Assembly: GCA_946122785.1 (NCBI GenBank)
Contig: CAMGYJ010000005.1
Coordinates: forward strand, 88,902,547-88,966,546
Direction: 5' to 3'
DNA length: 64,000 nt
DNA from: Linum tenue
Lineage: Eukaryota > Streptophyta > Magnoliopsida > Malpighiales > Linaceae
The number at the start of each line of letters is the position of its first letter. Position 1 is the first letter of the stretch. The notes under the pieces were generated by a model. It had not been told where the DNA came from. It made no database searches and saw nothing but the letters and a program-made list of their open reading frames with translations. Positions 21,043-32,940 of this stretch are shown here, piece by piece. A program made the position numbers and the translations under genes.

Positions 21043-21545
21043 GTAACTAATGGGAAATCGTTCCCAAATCGACAACCTAGACCACAAAATCTCTATCTGG
21101 AGAGTCAATTTTAGACTCCGTGGGATCTTCATGGCTGGATAGTCCCCTTAATTTCATAGGTGTGGGAACCCCAGAGGTTCTCGATAGTTTATTCTCAATT
21201 TTGGCATAATATGAGAGATGTTCTTCATATATTTTGTGTTTGATTTCTATATGTATTCTTCTGTTGAATTGAATGAATGAATAAAGCGAGGTTGCATCCA
21301 TTCTTTGTGCAAATATCGAAACCCTTGTCGTATAGAACGAGAACGAACATGACAGTTTTATACGGTCGATCAACCAACGCAACCACTCAAATGAGAAATC
21401 TGTAAGGTCATTGTTGCTTATCATATCGAGGTTAGAAGCCTCGACACAAGGTAAGATCAGATTTACATAAAAGATGAAGCAACTCATATGTTGCCTAGAT
21501 CTTGATACGAGTTAAAGAACTCTAGGGGGAGATTTTCAATGGAAT
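21043..21545. other. Unrecognised 0.5 kb, minus-strand open frame
   Basis: A 136-codon open frame on the minus strand (21077-21487) shows no domain I recognise. Near its right edge is CTAGGGGGAGATT, resembling the purine tract found before copia 3' LTRs, so this may be a copia remnant. No family can be assigned. Confidence 0.25.
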
Positions 21546-22828
21546 TGGTTCGGCTCTAGCTATAACATCCCAATCGACGGCCAAGTATAACCGAAGACCG
21601 GGTGTAGCATAGGGTAAGAAAGTAATAAAATTTATCGTACCAGGGATCTAAGCTTACCTTACTTCAGGTTTAGGGTTCGTTATCTAGCCAACCTAGGATA
21701 GTGAATAAGAAGACTAAACTAATTAACCTAGCTAACCACTAACCTAGATAATTATAAGGTGGGAGCTCTCTTAAGTTGTAATCCTCCTAGTTCCATCCTT
21801 GATTGATCGACTGAATACCCTACTGGTAGGAGGTTGAAGCGATAGGTGATGCTCTATTCAACCTAGGGAAAACCTATATTGTAGGATATCGGTCCAATCT
21901 ACTCCCTCGGGGATTACCCGGACAATATAGGATGAGGAGAGGATTATCTCCCTCCATCCTAGGTCAAAAGCTCAATCGACATGGTATGGAATCCTAACTC
22001 AAGAAATTCATGAAAAGCCATCCAACACTTAGATAAATTCATCAATAAAAGCATAAATCCAAAATCTAGAACCTAGGGTTCATCAAACTAAGAGAAGAGG
22101 GTTTAGTTCATAGAGAGAAAGGAGATTACAATATAGGGAACAAACTCTTCCATCTTCATCTTCTAGGGGTTGATCTTCAAGCTTCCATGGTGGATGACAT
22201 CCTCCAAGCAAACTCCAAGGACCCTCTAGATCTCTTTCTTTCTCTCTCTCTCTCTCTCTCTCTAGAAGTCCCCCTTTGGGGTTTTGGTTTGGATCCTAGA
22301 AGGGAACACAGAAATTCCAAACCCATGCCAAGCTCTCCCACTTTGTCTCTCCTACCTGGCCTCTATTTATTCTACACGAGGGCCAGCTTCATGGTCTGGG
22401 TGTCACAATCTTGACTTCAGACGCCTGCTCGTGATCTTAGACAAATTCGCAGCTTTCTGCTGCCGATTTGGTTCAACTTCACGGTCACTAAGAAAAGATC
22501 ACGGTCTAGCGATTGTGACAACTCCTCTTATCATGAAGGCGTGCGAATCCTCTTGTTTTTCATAAATTGTCACGACCACGGATGAATCTTCACAGGTTGG
22601 AAGACCATGACAATTTCTCCAAAAACATGATCTTGGCACTTCCATTATACTTTGGCGCTTATTGACCCCATTCGTCCTGAAATTCGTCCTCGACCTTCCC
22701 ACACGCGCTAGGACATCAGATGTGTCAAAAAAAGCACAAACTAGCATAAAATAGGTTGATGGACGACATTTACCATGTCAAACGATCAAGAAATGAGAGG
22801 TAAAATATGTATTGATAAGCCTGAATCA
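21546..22828 (-). repeat. 3' LTR of element B (1283 bp)
   Basis: On the minus strand it starts TGATTCAGGCTTATC after a purine tract and ends GCCGAACCA. It contains the family inverted-motif array (22395-22620) made of TCACGGTC/GACCGTGA-like and GTCACGACC words, again about 210-435 nt from the LTR start. A (CT)n run sits at 22241-22262. Confidence 0.8.
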
Positions 22829-24700
22829 ATCCCCCCGCACTTGAACGTTTGATTGTGCCTGAGCAAACCAATCACACACAAGGTAATCTTTCAAGCAAAA
22901 CACAACAAATCGGGGACAAATCAAAGGTCACAAAGGGAATGGATCTCAATGATTATTTGGCTCCGACATGTGGAAAATAGCAAGTGATCCCAAAAACCAC
23001 CACAATTGACGATAGAATGCATTACGGATGTGCAAGTGAAGAGGTCTCACATTGCTCTCAAAAGAAAACATGACTCGTCAAGATGACTTAATAATCACAA
23101 TTATCCATGCATAAAGACTGAGCCAAAGGAACAAACGATCAAGCAAACTAGGTCCTCACCGAGATACATGATAAGAACAAAGCATGAGGAATAAATCACT
23201 GACTCTTGACTACTGGGGTCATGACCATTTTGATGCAGATGATGTGCATACTCAAACGCTCAGCCCTATCATCTTTTCACCATGACAGTAGCCTCTAAAT
23301 GTTAAGAGTTCACAAGATGGTTGTCACCACTAGCTTATCCGGAGGTCTTAGACATGGGTTCGAATGACTGGCTAGGGTCTAGGAAAGGGGAAAAAGGCTC
23401 TTTGAGTGGTGAAACGTATAGCATGAGGTTCCACAACTCCAACCTAGAACCAAAGTACAAGGTTCCATATTTTCGATCTAGAACCATACTCAACAAACAA
23501 TGACCACTAATAATAGCCAAAAACCACACTTCCCTCAATTCCAAACCACAACCAATCACCAAACCATCCACAAAAAACTTTCTTTGCAACACTTGATATC
23601 AAACTTTTCAAGTACAAGAGTGAAGGAGGTAAACAATCATGTACGTGTTCCTAAGCTTGACTGCTAGGAAACACATTTTTAGAACATAAACGAATTTTTG
23701 TGGCCACTCTCTTTTCTTCCTAACCCTATTTCTTTCTTTCTTTTTCACATCTTTTTCTTTCTTTTCTCTTTCGTTTTTTCTTGAGGGCTAGTGGAGAGCT
23801 AAGCACGCCACATTTTGAACTTTATGAACAATGCTCACTTTTCAGAACTTCATCCAACACTCACTTTTTTTATTCTTAGCAAAACCATGCACAAATCACT
23901 CATGTGGAACCTCAATTAAGCTCAAATGATATGAAGGGAGCTTCCAAACACAAGAGTGCCTCGACAATGGTGTAGACATGAAGAAAGTAGGGTCGCTCTA
24001 TCTATCTCAATCATGCTCAATTAGCAAGAGCTACCTAACATGAGAGCGACCCTTAGACACATGGCTCAAAAGGGTTGAGTAGGGGATAATTCAATCAGGA
24101 CAAGTCAAACTTTGGGTCGTGGACTGAACCGCCTCCATCTTTCTCACTAGTGACAATGTGAATTTTACTCGTCTTGGTAATACAGATCTATCACACGAGA
24201 AGAAAACAAGCGGCACAAATCTTACATGGCTACCTAGATGCTCATTCATTCATTCTGATTTCAATAGTTTTGAAGACACATAAAAACTAAAACACTTGCA
24301 CAAACCTAATGCATATCTCAATCATCATCAAAAGTTGCACTCAATCACAAGGTAACCATCCAAACATCCAAGATAATAATCATGAGATCCTCCTTCCAAG
24401 CACTCAATCATTCACACACACACAAGCATAATAGACTACCCCCCCCCCACCCACACACACACACTTAAATTCGATATTGCCCTCAATGACGTAAAATAAG
24501 GAGGTAGAACGAATGTAGTGTGTGAAAATTGGAAAAGAATTGGGCCATTTTCGAATGGCAATAAAGAGCTTCACATGGGAACAAACACAACACACTCTTG
24601 CACGATGAGAGTTATTTCATAACATAATATCCAACATCACAATGAAAAAAAAAAAAAACAAACCACATAACTACAAGGTCAAAACATAAAAGACACAACA
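22829..24700 (-). other. 3' non-coding region of element B
   Basis: No supported ORF. The purine tract (plus-strand ATCCCCCCGCACTT, 22829-22842) adjoins the LTR. The internal family motif, GCCCTCAATGACG preceded by a CCCCC/ACACAC run, lies at 24439-24490. Several blocks match the equivalent region of element A, for example ACACAAGGTAATCT, GGGGACAAA and CCTCTAAATGTTA. Confidence 0.6.
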
Positions 24701-24739
24701 TAGTTTTTAGAGTCAAAGGTGAAGAGAAGGACAATAAAT

Positions 24740-25600
24740 AGTACGATGGTGCCAACATGGCAAGCAAGTTTGGGGACTACTTCTAGCAACGACATGGGAG
24801 GTGCCTCCTGTGCTGGCCTACCTCAGGTGCCTGGTCCACCACGGGGTGGAACAATGTCATGGGTCGAATTCCCTAAACGAACCAAATGCCTCTCTCTGCC
24901 CGAAACAATCCTATGCTGTAAAGCGTCTCCGTAGGGAAGATCTCTGTCCGGCCCACCTCCGTGCAGATCATAGTGTCTACTCTGAAGTACCGGGTTAGCC
25001 GGGTGATGATGGGGCCCATATGCATAGTGAAGACACGGTGTAGGCCCAAAATCCTGGAGAAGGAGCTCACCACAACTGAACCGAGGTGGAGTGCGTTTTT
25101 GGGTCGACTCATGGTGTGGAGCGCCACTATCCCACATAGGGTAACCTAATGACCGAATGGAGGCTCGAAATCAGCAAGCGAGTGAAAAGCGTGTGCAAGA
25201 CCGTCCACTAAGTCCCTTATTGGGTAGCCCAGGTGTGCGAGGCATTGAACTGGAATTGACTCTCTAATGGGAGGCCGATAGCCTGGTACACCCTCTATGG
25301 ATCGACCTCCCAGGTGTACTCTCTCGAGACCATTGTCATGATGTCGGTATGATGTCCAAATTCCCCGACCAGAGCGTCATAGCTAATGTTGTGGTGGCTC
25401 CCTCAAAGCATAAACTCTACATAGGGCAACTGGCGCTGGCCCTTCAGCTGCATATGCCAAAATGAGGAGTAAAACTCCACACAAAGCTCCAAAAAGATGG
25501 GTTCATCGATGCTCAAGAGGACGCGCCACTCGGGATGATTGACGGCAAATGAAATCACGACCCGACAGCGGAGGGGATAAAAAATGCATGTCAAGGGCGA
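24740..25600 (-). pseudogene. ATHILA ORF1-like remnant in element B
   Basis: The minus strand encodes pieces of the ATHILA ORF1-like protein of unknown function: ELCVEFYSSFWHM near 25500, then YDALVGEFG, then MHMGPIITRLTRYFRVD (about 24990-25040), homologous to blocks at 10127-10510 and in element A. Frameshifts and stops break it into at least three pieces. It lies between the leader with inverted motifs and the 3' non-coding region, the env position of Athila elements. Confidence 0.55.
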
Positions 25601-26270
25601 TTCACCAGATAGTGAATGTACTGATGCGCCGGATCAACCATCCTGCAAAAATACCAAAGAACATGCACCATACACGAATTCATCATCCATAAAAACACCA
25701 TGGGGAGAAAACAAGCTCCATCACATTTTGCATTCCGTAATATTGCAGCATGCCTGCATAGACTTTTCACCAGGCCGGTTGGCCATCATTGAAGCTCAAA
25801 CATTCAAAAATCTCACCGGGGCAAGAACTAAAAGTTCCATATTTCAAAATTGTTGCAATACCTAACCTAGATCATGCCCCACGACCACCAACCATCACGC
25901 ATAAAGTGTAGCAACTCATTCATTCGCAAACTGAAAGGCTCAATTAATTCTACCAATACTTCATGCATCATTCAAACACCCTAACTCGACTAACTCCTCG
26001 CCCAATTTCGACATTCATGCAAAATTTCCAGAATCTCCCCTCCTTAAAACTCAAAATCAATTCTCCACTATTAACTAAGGAAACGTTTAAAACACACCAG
26101 GAGACGCAAGTGGTATCAAAGAGGAAGGTGAGGAGATGACGAGGGAATCGAAAATAGGCCGAAAAACTCACCGAAGAGGCTCTCGGAGCTTGGACTAAAG
26201 TTCGTCGAAAAATCGCGCCATCGAAAAAAGCTAAGCCAAATCGCCCCAAAACTTCGATGAAGGGGTGCCC
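25601..26270 (-). other. Leader upstream of the ORF1-like gene of element B
   Basis: No ORF. AT-rich sequence with short phrases matching the equivalent stretch of element A (49990-50500), such as CATCCTGCAAAAA and GGCCGAAAA. It was continuous with 29797-30210 before element C inserted at 26271. Confidence 0.45.
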
Positions 26271-27223
26271 TGATATGATCCCAAATTGCCAACCATTCAC
26301 ATCACCATTACTTGACAAAGAAGCTATCAAAGTTGGGAAGAAGAAATGCAGAATTTGGCTAAGTCAAAATCCGTGTTCAGGGTACATACTTTGGAGGCAT
26401 GGATCTCTCAATTGGCTTGGTGGAAATTCAAGTTTAAGGGTTTGTTTTACAGATAAAGTTACCATGTTTCCAATGGTATGCTTTTTGGATCCATAAGCTG
26501 TCATTAAGGTTGTTTTCCAAGGCCTCAAAGTTGCTACCTCAAAACTGGAAAACTGCCAGAAAATGGTTTAAGTCTGGAAACTGTTTTGTGAAGCCAACTT
26601 TGGAGCTCAATTCAAGAAGCATGGAGGGGATTCAAGTCACAGGCCTTCCACAACATGAAACTAGGTATGTTTGTGAACAAATGGAAGGAATTGGATGAAG
26701 AATTGGATTTCGGGAAGGCCTCGATCAAATGGCGCGAAGTTAGTACAAAAGCTGCATTTTGACTGTTTTGCGGGCAGCTTACTTGTGCTTCAAGAAAGGA
26801 AGTTTGGGTCCGAATTTGTGTCCTTTTTAGTGTAGACTTTTACCTTAATTGTTGCCTAGTTCTATTAGGATTCTATTAGGTTTTATTTGCCTTTAAATAC
26901 CGTTCTATTTCGTTGTAAAGTTCAGAGTTGATTAATCGAAAAGAAACCGTTTGGTTTGTTCAAGTTTGCGAACTTGTTTTGGGTTTGGTGGATTCCAAAC
27001 TTGCTGAGCTTGTGTATCGATTGAATAGTCACTTCAATCGTGGTCGAGCAACTACCCTTTTATACCAATCGAGCTATCCCCAGGTGTGGATTTGTCCTTT
27101 TGGTTCCGTTTTATCCAAGTTCGTATTAAGAACGCTTCGTTCTTGATTCGAGCTCAATCGATTCTTCGATTGAGTTGTTAGCTGCGTGACTTTGATAACA
27201 TACACCCTCCCAGGGGCATATTA
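26271..27223 (+). repeat. 5' LTR of element C (953 bp)
   Basis: Starts TGATATGATCCC and ends GGGGCATATTA. The non-standard TA end is supported by the solo copy at 37302-38265, whose duplication fixes the same end. A TATA-like CTTTAAATACCG lies at 26891-26902. Confidence 0.75.
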
Positions 27224-27313
27224 AGTGGTATCAGAGCCCCGTTCAAGTCAGTGGCGAGAAGGATTGATTAAGGCTGTTATTGTGTGAAATTTCAGCCGCA
27301 AAAACAGAGCATC

Positions 27314-28327
27314 ATGGCGGCAGAGTTAGCTGAATCCATGTTCTTCACCCGCTGTTTAATCCATGAGAAAGTGTGTTTGGTTCTCATTGATGGAGGTAGG
27401 GAGAGGAATTTGATTTCCTCTAGAGTCGTGAGCAAGCTAGGGCTGCAATCTCAATTCCATCCAGCTCCCTACAGTTTGCAATCGCCATACGAGAGATATC
27501 CAAACATTGTGATGTCCCAGGTGGCTGTGGAGATTTCGATTGGAAAATACAAAGATCGGATAATGTGTGACGTGGTATACAATCTTCCCAGTGGTATTAT
27601 TTTGGGACAGCCTTGGTTTCATGATCGACAAGTTCGGCTGGTTAGCAGAAGAGGCAAACAATTTCGATTAAGGCATCAACGCAAAGCATTTATTTTGAAG
27701 CCTTTGGCTGCAGAAGAAGCTTTGGATGACTTGAAGGTGATGCAGCGACTTCATGACGAGTACAGGTCGTCGTTGGTGGCCAGGTCGTTATCGGCGAGCA
27801 GCAACTTTGTCCAACCTCTGCTCGAAGCTGGAGACCTCTGTTCAAAGATGGCAGAACAGGGCAGGAGAGAGACGGGATTGGTCGGAGCACGAGGGACAGA
27901 GTCAACCTCAAACAACGATGCTGCGACCTTCCAGGAGACCCAAGCAATGTCAGAAATTGATTCGTTGGAGTCGAATGCACCTTGGTTTGAAGATCCGATT
28001 GTTACGATATCGCCCCTGTTTTTGACGAAAAACAAAGAGAAAGAGCCTCTATTGCATAGCACGTTCGAGCTCGAATCGAAAAAAATTGGCAATGCAGAAT
28101 TGTTCAATGGTGTCCATAGAACGTGTAGAAGTCTTCAATTCGTCCCGAAGACGCATCAATCGAAAACTCCCAATTCGGAAATTCGTGGCCGAAACAATGA
28201 ACACGAGAAGGAAGAGTCGATTGGAGCGATTGGGATGGAATCGAACAAATTAGATGCTGTGGACACATTACTGGAGGTCCAAGGAGGCCACCCGAGTCAT
28301 CAATTTGTGGCGGAGAGGCGAGCATAA
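27314..28327 (+). CDS. Retropepsin-like protein of element C (protease only)
   Basis: An ATG at 27314 opens 337 codons to the TAA at 28325-28327. The N-terminal 120 residues resemble the aspartic protease segment of gypsy polyproteins: FFTRCLIHEKVC, then LIDGG with the catalytic Asp, RVVSKLGL, and GIILGQPWFHDRQV as the second conserved box. The usual serine/threonine plus small-residue set after DGG is replaced by RERN, so activity is doubtful. The remaining 200 residues are acidic and basic low-complexity sequence without a known domain. The frame continues open after the stop to 28690. No Gag zinc knuckle or polymerase motif is present. The protein might be a domesticated or passenger product of a non-autonomous family, or simply decay. 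Confidence 0.6.
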   Translation: MAAELAESMFFTRCLIHEKVCLVLIDGGRERNLISSRVVSKLGLQSQFHPAPYSLQSPYERYPNIVMSQVAVEISIGKYKDRIMCDVVYNLPSGIILGQPWFHDRQVRLVSRRGKQFRLRHQRKAFILKPLAAEEALDDLKVMQRLHDEYRSSLVARSLSASSNFVQPLLEAGDLCSKMAEQGRRETGLVGARGTESTSNNDAATFQETQAMSEIDSLESNAPWFEDPIVTISPLFLTKNKEKEPLLHSTFELESKKIGNAELFNGVHRTCRSLQFVPKTHQSKTPNSEIRGRNNEHEKEESIGAIGMESNKLDAVDTLLEVQGGHPSHQFVAERRA

Positions 28328-28877
28328 AAAATGCCCAATTTGAAAGTGTGTTCGCCGGTTTCTGGAAATTTGTCGCTGGAAACTGGAAATTTCAAAATTC
28401 CCAGCGGCGGGAATTTCGGAAGCTTCGAATTGGGACAATTTGAGAGTCGTAGAGGCACGAAAGGCGTTGTAATCGAACCCTGGCATCGAGAAGAACCTGA
28501 TGGAAGTGATGATTTGGTTCTAAAGTGCTTCAGCACGAAAGCCCCAATCTCACAAAGCTCGCCGGCAACCTCGGGTTCGCCGGATCTGCAAAATGTTCGC
28601 CGGATTCTGGAAAACGACCAACTTCGATTATGGATGTATTCGAGCACACTGATTGCTTGGGGAAGGTCTGTTGGAGCCCTACGAATCTAATGAAGCTCAA
28701 ATTGTGGAGAACAGAAGCCAATTTACGGGCTGGAGAAGAATTTGAAGTTCAAATTCTTTTGCCGAAAATTGTGTTTGGGCAGTCCTCTTTCGATCCAATT
28801 TGGGATCAATTCTGTGATGATTTTGACAAGAGGAATGATCAAGCTTTGAGGGCAAAGCTTTTTGAAGAGGGAGGGCC
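28328..28877 (+). other. Element C 3' internal region and polypurine tract
   Basis: After the protease ORF the same frame stays open to 28690 with no recognisable domain. The purine-rich GAAGAGGGAGGGCC precedes the 3' LTR. The sequence just before it, in another frame, reads like the end of a gypsy polyprotein (ALRAKLFEEGG). Confidence 0.45.
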
Positions 28878-29796
28878 TGATATGATCCCAAATTGCCAAC
28901 CATTCACGTCACCATTACTTGACAAAGAAGCTATCAAAGTTGGGAAGAAGAAATGCAGAATTTGGCTAAGTCAAAATCCGTGTTCAGGGTACATACTTTG
29001 GAGGCATGGTTCTCTCAATTGGCTTGGTGGAAATTCAAGTTTAAGGGTTTTTTTTACACATAAAGTTATCATGTTTCCAATGGTATGCTTTTTGGATCCA
29101 GAAGCTGTCATTAAGGTTGTTTTCCAAGGCCTCAAAGTTGCTACCTCAAAACTGGAAAACTGCCAGAAAATGGTTAAGTCTGGAAACTGTTTTGTGAAGC
29201 CTACTTTGGAGCTCAATTCAAGAAGCATGGAGGGGATTCAAGTCAAAGGCCTTCCACAACATGAAACTAGGTATGTTTGTGAACAAAGGGAAGGAATTGG
29301 ATGAAGAATTGGAGTTTGGGAAGGCCTCGAACAAATGGCCTTTTGACTGTTTTGTGGGCAGCTTACTTGTGCTTCAAGAAAGGAAGTTTGGGTCCGAATT
29401 TGTGTCCTTTTTAGTGTAGAATTTTACCTTAATTGTTGCCTAGTTCTATTAGGATTCTATTAGGTTTTATTTTCCTTTAAATACCGTTCTATTTCGTTGT
29501 AAAGTTCAGAGTTGATTAATCCAAAAGAAACCGTTTGGTTTGTTCAAGTTTGCGAACTTGTTTTGGGTTTGGTGGATTCCAAACTTGCTGAGCTTGTGTA
29601 TCGATTGAATAGTCACTTCAATCGTGGTCGAGCAACTACCCTTTTATACCAATCGAGCTATCCCCAGGTGTGGATTTGTCCTTTTGGTTCCTTTTTATCC
29701 AAGTTCGTATTAAGAACGCTTCGTTCTTGATTCGAGCTCAATCGATTCTTCGATTGAGTCGTTAGCTGCGTGACTTTGATAACAACACAAGGATTA
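28878..29796 (+). repeat. 3' LTR of element C (919 bp)
   Basis: Near-copy of 26271-27223. It lacks about 22 bp around 29337 and about 12 bp near its end. It ends GGATTA. Confidence 0.75.
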
Positions 29797-30210
29797 TGGG
29801 TCTGAGTTTGGTTTTGGACTTGGGTGACCGGAAGTCGCTGAACTTGACGGAAATTAATGGAATTGCAAATTTCAGACGAGGTTGCTGAGGATTTCGGCTA
29901 AGGGTAGGGCGTGAAGAGGGGAAGATCACGTTCTTTCTTATACTGCCTGAGGGAAATTGTCACGAGCGGAGGTAAAAAGTCACGATCTGCAGACCCTGAT
30001 AATTACCCATTCCCGTGACGTCGTCCCAAAATGGTGCGTTTCAGGCGATTCTCACTTAAAAATTGAAACGCACCGCTTTCGGCCATTGTCACCACCTGGC
30101 TGAAGCTGTCATGGTCAGGAGACCATGAAAATTTCACGAAAACCATTGCAATTGAAAAAATAGCGCGTTTTAAGAACTCATGAGGCTCCACCCACGAGAA
30201 CTTTCTTTCT
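29797..30210 (-). other. Leader of element B ORF1-like gene with inverted motifs
   Basis: Contains words related to GTCACGA, CCGTGAC, TGTCATGGTC and GACCATGA at 29958-30147. These resemble the array in this element's own LTR but lie in the internal region, upstream of the ORF1-like gene in element B's orientation. It was continuous with 25601-26270 before element C inserted. Confidence 0.55.
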
Positions 30211-30221
30211 TTCCTTTTTCT

Positions 30222-31173
30222 CTATTCTCTTCGCCTCACACCATGTAATGCGTCATCGTTTGACCACCATCGCATCCGCCAAGAGGGATCGTCGATTGTT
30301 AAGCACTTGTAACTTGTAGAAGTTTCATCCACCACGACCTCGTCCTCATCTTGGACACCATCTTCAACTTCAACTTCAACTTCAACCTCCCTTCCTTCTT
30401 CCAAATTTGATTCCCCCCCTTTGGAACAACCACGATCTTCCTCCTCTTCAAAGCTCACTTCCTCTTTTTCAACCTCTTCTCTCACCTTCCCATTCATGCA
30501 TGGCTTCAAAGTTGTTCTCAAAAAGGTGATCAATGCAACCTTCTTGGTCATCCTCACCACGGGAGCTCTCCGCAGTGAGTTTCTCTTGCTCCACATGGAG
30601 AGGCGGTGGCATGAACAAGCTCGTGCAACCTTCTCTTCAAGTGTCAAAACGGAAGGAGGGAGATCTTGGAAATCCACGCTAGAGCTCGTTCTTCCAAAGT
30701 ACTCATGGCTTGCCTCTTTAACTTTCTTTACGTCTTCAATTGGTAAGAGACGATTGTGAGCAAGTTGTGTACATGCTTGTTCAACAATCCCTCCTAACCT
30801 CTCTGTGTTTTGAATGATATCCTTTGATGTCCATAGGAAGGATGAGTCGAAAGAGCTGGCGATTGGAAAATTCACATTAGAGCATCCTTCGTCGGTGCCC
30901 CGGGCAAATTGCTCCACCATGAGCTTCAATTGGCTCTTTGACTTTGGTTATGGAGTGACACATGTTCTTGAATGCCTCATGAAAGCCACCATGGGTCACT
31001 CAAACTTGGATTTCACTCCCATTGGTATGGTTGTTCTTCTTGAAAGGGAGGTTGATCATAGAACCCAGTTCATTGGCTTCCACCCTCTTGATTGGTACAT
31101 GAAGCTCCGAGCTACCCCCACTCGGGTAGTTATGGATACCCCCATATGTTATAAAAGCCATTGGGATCCATGA
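30222..31173 (-). pseudogene. gag-like remnant of element B
   Basis: An open frame of about 235 codons (30222-30929) contains LMVEQFARGTDEG and ENT-like helical sequence followed by IEDVKKVKEAS, then a strongly acidic run coded by a repeated GAAGTT-type tract (30361-30391 on the plus strand). Upstream to 31173 another frame reads ELHVPIKRVEANELGSMI. This resembles the linker between capsid and protease in Athila Gag, but no capsid core, zinc knuckle or protease remains. It lies directly after the primer-binding site, as gag should. Family assignment is by position and weak similarity. Confidence 0.4.
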
Positions 31174-31342
31174 TTTAACCTACAATGACAAAAACACAAA
31201 AAAAATTCAAAGAAACACAAACCACCCTTCAAGACGAAGAGTAGGTCAACAAACACAAAACAAAAAACAAAACAGCTAAAGTAACAACCTAAGCCTTTTT
31301 CCGGTAACCTACAACGTTTCCCTGGCAACGCCTTCAAAAACT

Positions 31343-32098
31343 TGGTTCGAATCTAGCTACCACATCGCAATCGATGGCCACGTATAACAGAAGAGCGGGT
31401 GTAGCATAGGGTAAGAAAGTAATAAAATTTATCGTACCACGGGGATCTAAGCTTACCTTACTTCAGGTTGTTTAGGGTTCTTTATCTAGCCAACTTAGCA
31501 TAGTGATTAAGAAGACTAAACTAACTAACCTAGCTAATTACAAGTTGGGAGCTCTCTTAGGTTTGAATCCCCCTAGTTCCGTCATTTGATCGATGTTGAG
31601 TTCCATTCTTGCTTGATCGGCTCACTTAGGATTGACTCCCTCGGGACTGACCTTGAACGGCAAAGTGATGGATAGGTGATGCTCTATTCAACCTAGGGCA
31701 AACATATATCATAGGAGATTGGTCCAATTGACTCCCTCGGGGATTACCCTGATGATATAGGATGAGTAGAGGATTATCTTCCTCCTAGGTGAAAAACTCA
31801 ACTAACATGGTAAGGAATCCAAACTCAAGAAATTCATGAAAAACTATCCAACACTTAGATAAATTCATCAATCAAAACATAGAACACCAACACAAATCCA
31901 AAAGCTAGAACCTAGGGTTCTTCAATCTAAGAGAAGAGGATTTAATTCATAGAGCGGAAGGAGAATACAATACAGAGCATAAACTCTTCCATCTTCATCT
32001 CAATGTTATGGTCTTGATCTCGGAAAATTCGCAACTTTCTACTGTCGTTTTGGTCTGACTTCATGGTCACCGGGAAACTTCATGGTCTTTTGATTTGG
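31343..32098 (-). repeat. Truncated 5' LTR of element B
   Basis: Matches 21546-22500 over its length with small indels (GGTGTAGCATAGGGTAAGAA and CTAAGCTTACCTTACTTCAGG occur in both). Next to it lies the damaged Asp-tRNA primer-binding site (plus CCTGGCAACGCC, 31321-31332). The match fades at about 32098, so the LTR start is missing. Confidence 0.75.
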
Positions 32099-32487
32099 TA
32101 AAATAAGGGAACTTCAACCCTGAAGTCGGAGGAACCTCAGCCTCTACATTTGTGTTTTAAAACACCATGGAACTTGTCCCTCACCACCTGAATAAGTGGT
32201 TGTGAGAGAGCATAGAGAATACGATCCTGCCCAAAGGGTCGGGTAAATTTGACATAACTACTACAGAAGGATCACCTCACTCTAATCATAAGATCTAACA
32301 ATTGGTTCATGTTATTTTTTTTGTTCTTTATATCGATGCTCATTCATGGTTCTTAAGTGTGCTTCTCTCATTTTTCATCTTGATCACTGCTTTGACAACC
32401 CATTCCACCATAGTTACCATACTCCTTTTAATTATCATTGGTGTTGAGAATACATTTGATAGCTTGTAGTATAGATTTTTTCAGAAA

Positions 32488-32940
32488 TACCTTCCAATTT
32501 TTTTCCAAAAATACCAACAATTTTCGAAAATTCCAAAAATACCACCCTTTCCCATAAACTGCCACCCCGCCCCGCAGTTTTTGTTCCCCTCGCAAAAAAA
32601 CCGCATGGTGTCGAGGCATTCTGAGAAACCGCCGGCGAAGGTGCGGTAAGGTGAAAACTGCACCCCCCCCAAACCAGGCGGTTTGCATGAATTTTTTTCC
32701 GGTCAACGCTTAACATAAGGCGAAACTTCAAACTGAAGTAACTTTAACCTCGGGTATCTTATCTTAGCAATTTTTTTATTACACATAACTTTTCGAGATC
32801 TCAGGGCTTTGTGGGTGGCAGTTTCACCTTGACCGCAGGGTGGGGTGGCAGTTTATGAGAAAATATGGTATTTTTGAAATTTTTCGGAAATGAGTGGTAT
32901 TTTTGGATTTTTATTTTTGTGGTATAGCTGGAAAATTTTC
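32488..32940. repeat. Foldback repeat with CCAAAAATACC / AAACTGCCACCC arms
   Basis: The left arm (about 32510-32575: CCAAAAATACC, then CCAAAAATACCACCCTTTCC and ATAAACTGCCACCCC) is repeated inverted at about 32840-32915. Inner GGTGAAACTGCC-like words also pair. Arms are about 90-110 bp. No flanking duplication was found and it has no coding capacity. It ends a few bases before the Mutator-like element at 32954. Confidence 0.6.

Larger units (their letters stand above)
26271..29796 (+). mobile_element. Element C: short non-autonomous gypsy retrotransposon
   Basis: Two LTRs (26271-27223 and 28878-29796) flank an internal region that starts with the initiator-Met primer-binding site TGGTATCAGAGC (27226-27237) and ends with the purine tract GAAGAGGGAGGGCC (28864-28877). 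The internal region encodes only a retropepsin-like protein; gag, reverse transcriptase and integrase are absent. The LTRs differ by about 20 substitutions by eye (roughly 2%) plus two small deletions in the 3' copy. The flanking 5-mers (TGCCC and TGGGT) do not match, so no target duplication is evident. A solo LTR of the same family lies at 37302-38265. Confidence 0.8.
21546..32098 (-). mobile_element. Element B: Athila-type retrotransposon, deleted, carrying element C
   Basis: Reads right to left. A truncated 5' LTR (31343-32098) is followed by a degenerate Asp-tRNA primer-binding site (31320-31337), a gag-like remnant, a leader with inverted motifs, an ORF1-like remnant, a 3' non-coding region, a polypurine tract (22829-22842) and the 3' LTR (21546-22828). 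The two LTRs align clearly over their 3' parts (for example GAAGACTAAACTAA in both). No protease, reverse transcriptase or integrase is left. Element C (26271-29796) has inserted between leader and ORF1-like gene. The 5' LTR is cut at about 32098, so the target duplication cannot be checked. Confidence 0.8.

Noticed and set aside
28525..29304. 259-codon open frame
   Set aside because: Most of it reads through the 3' LTR of element C. Only the short segment before 28877 may be a real polyprotein end.
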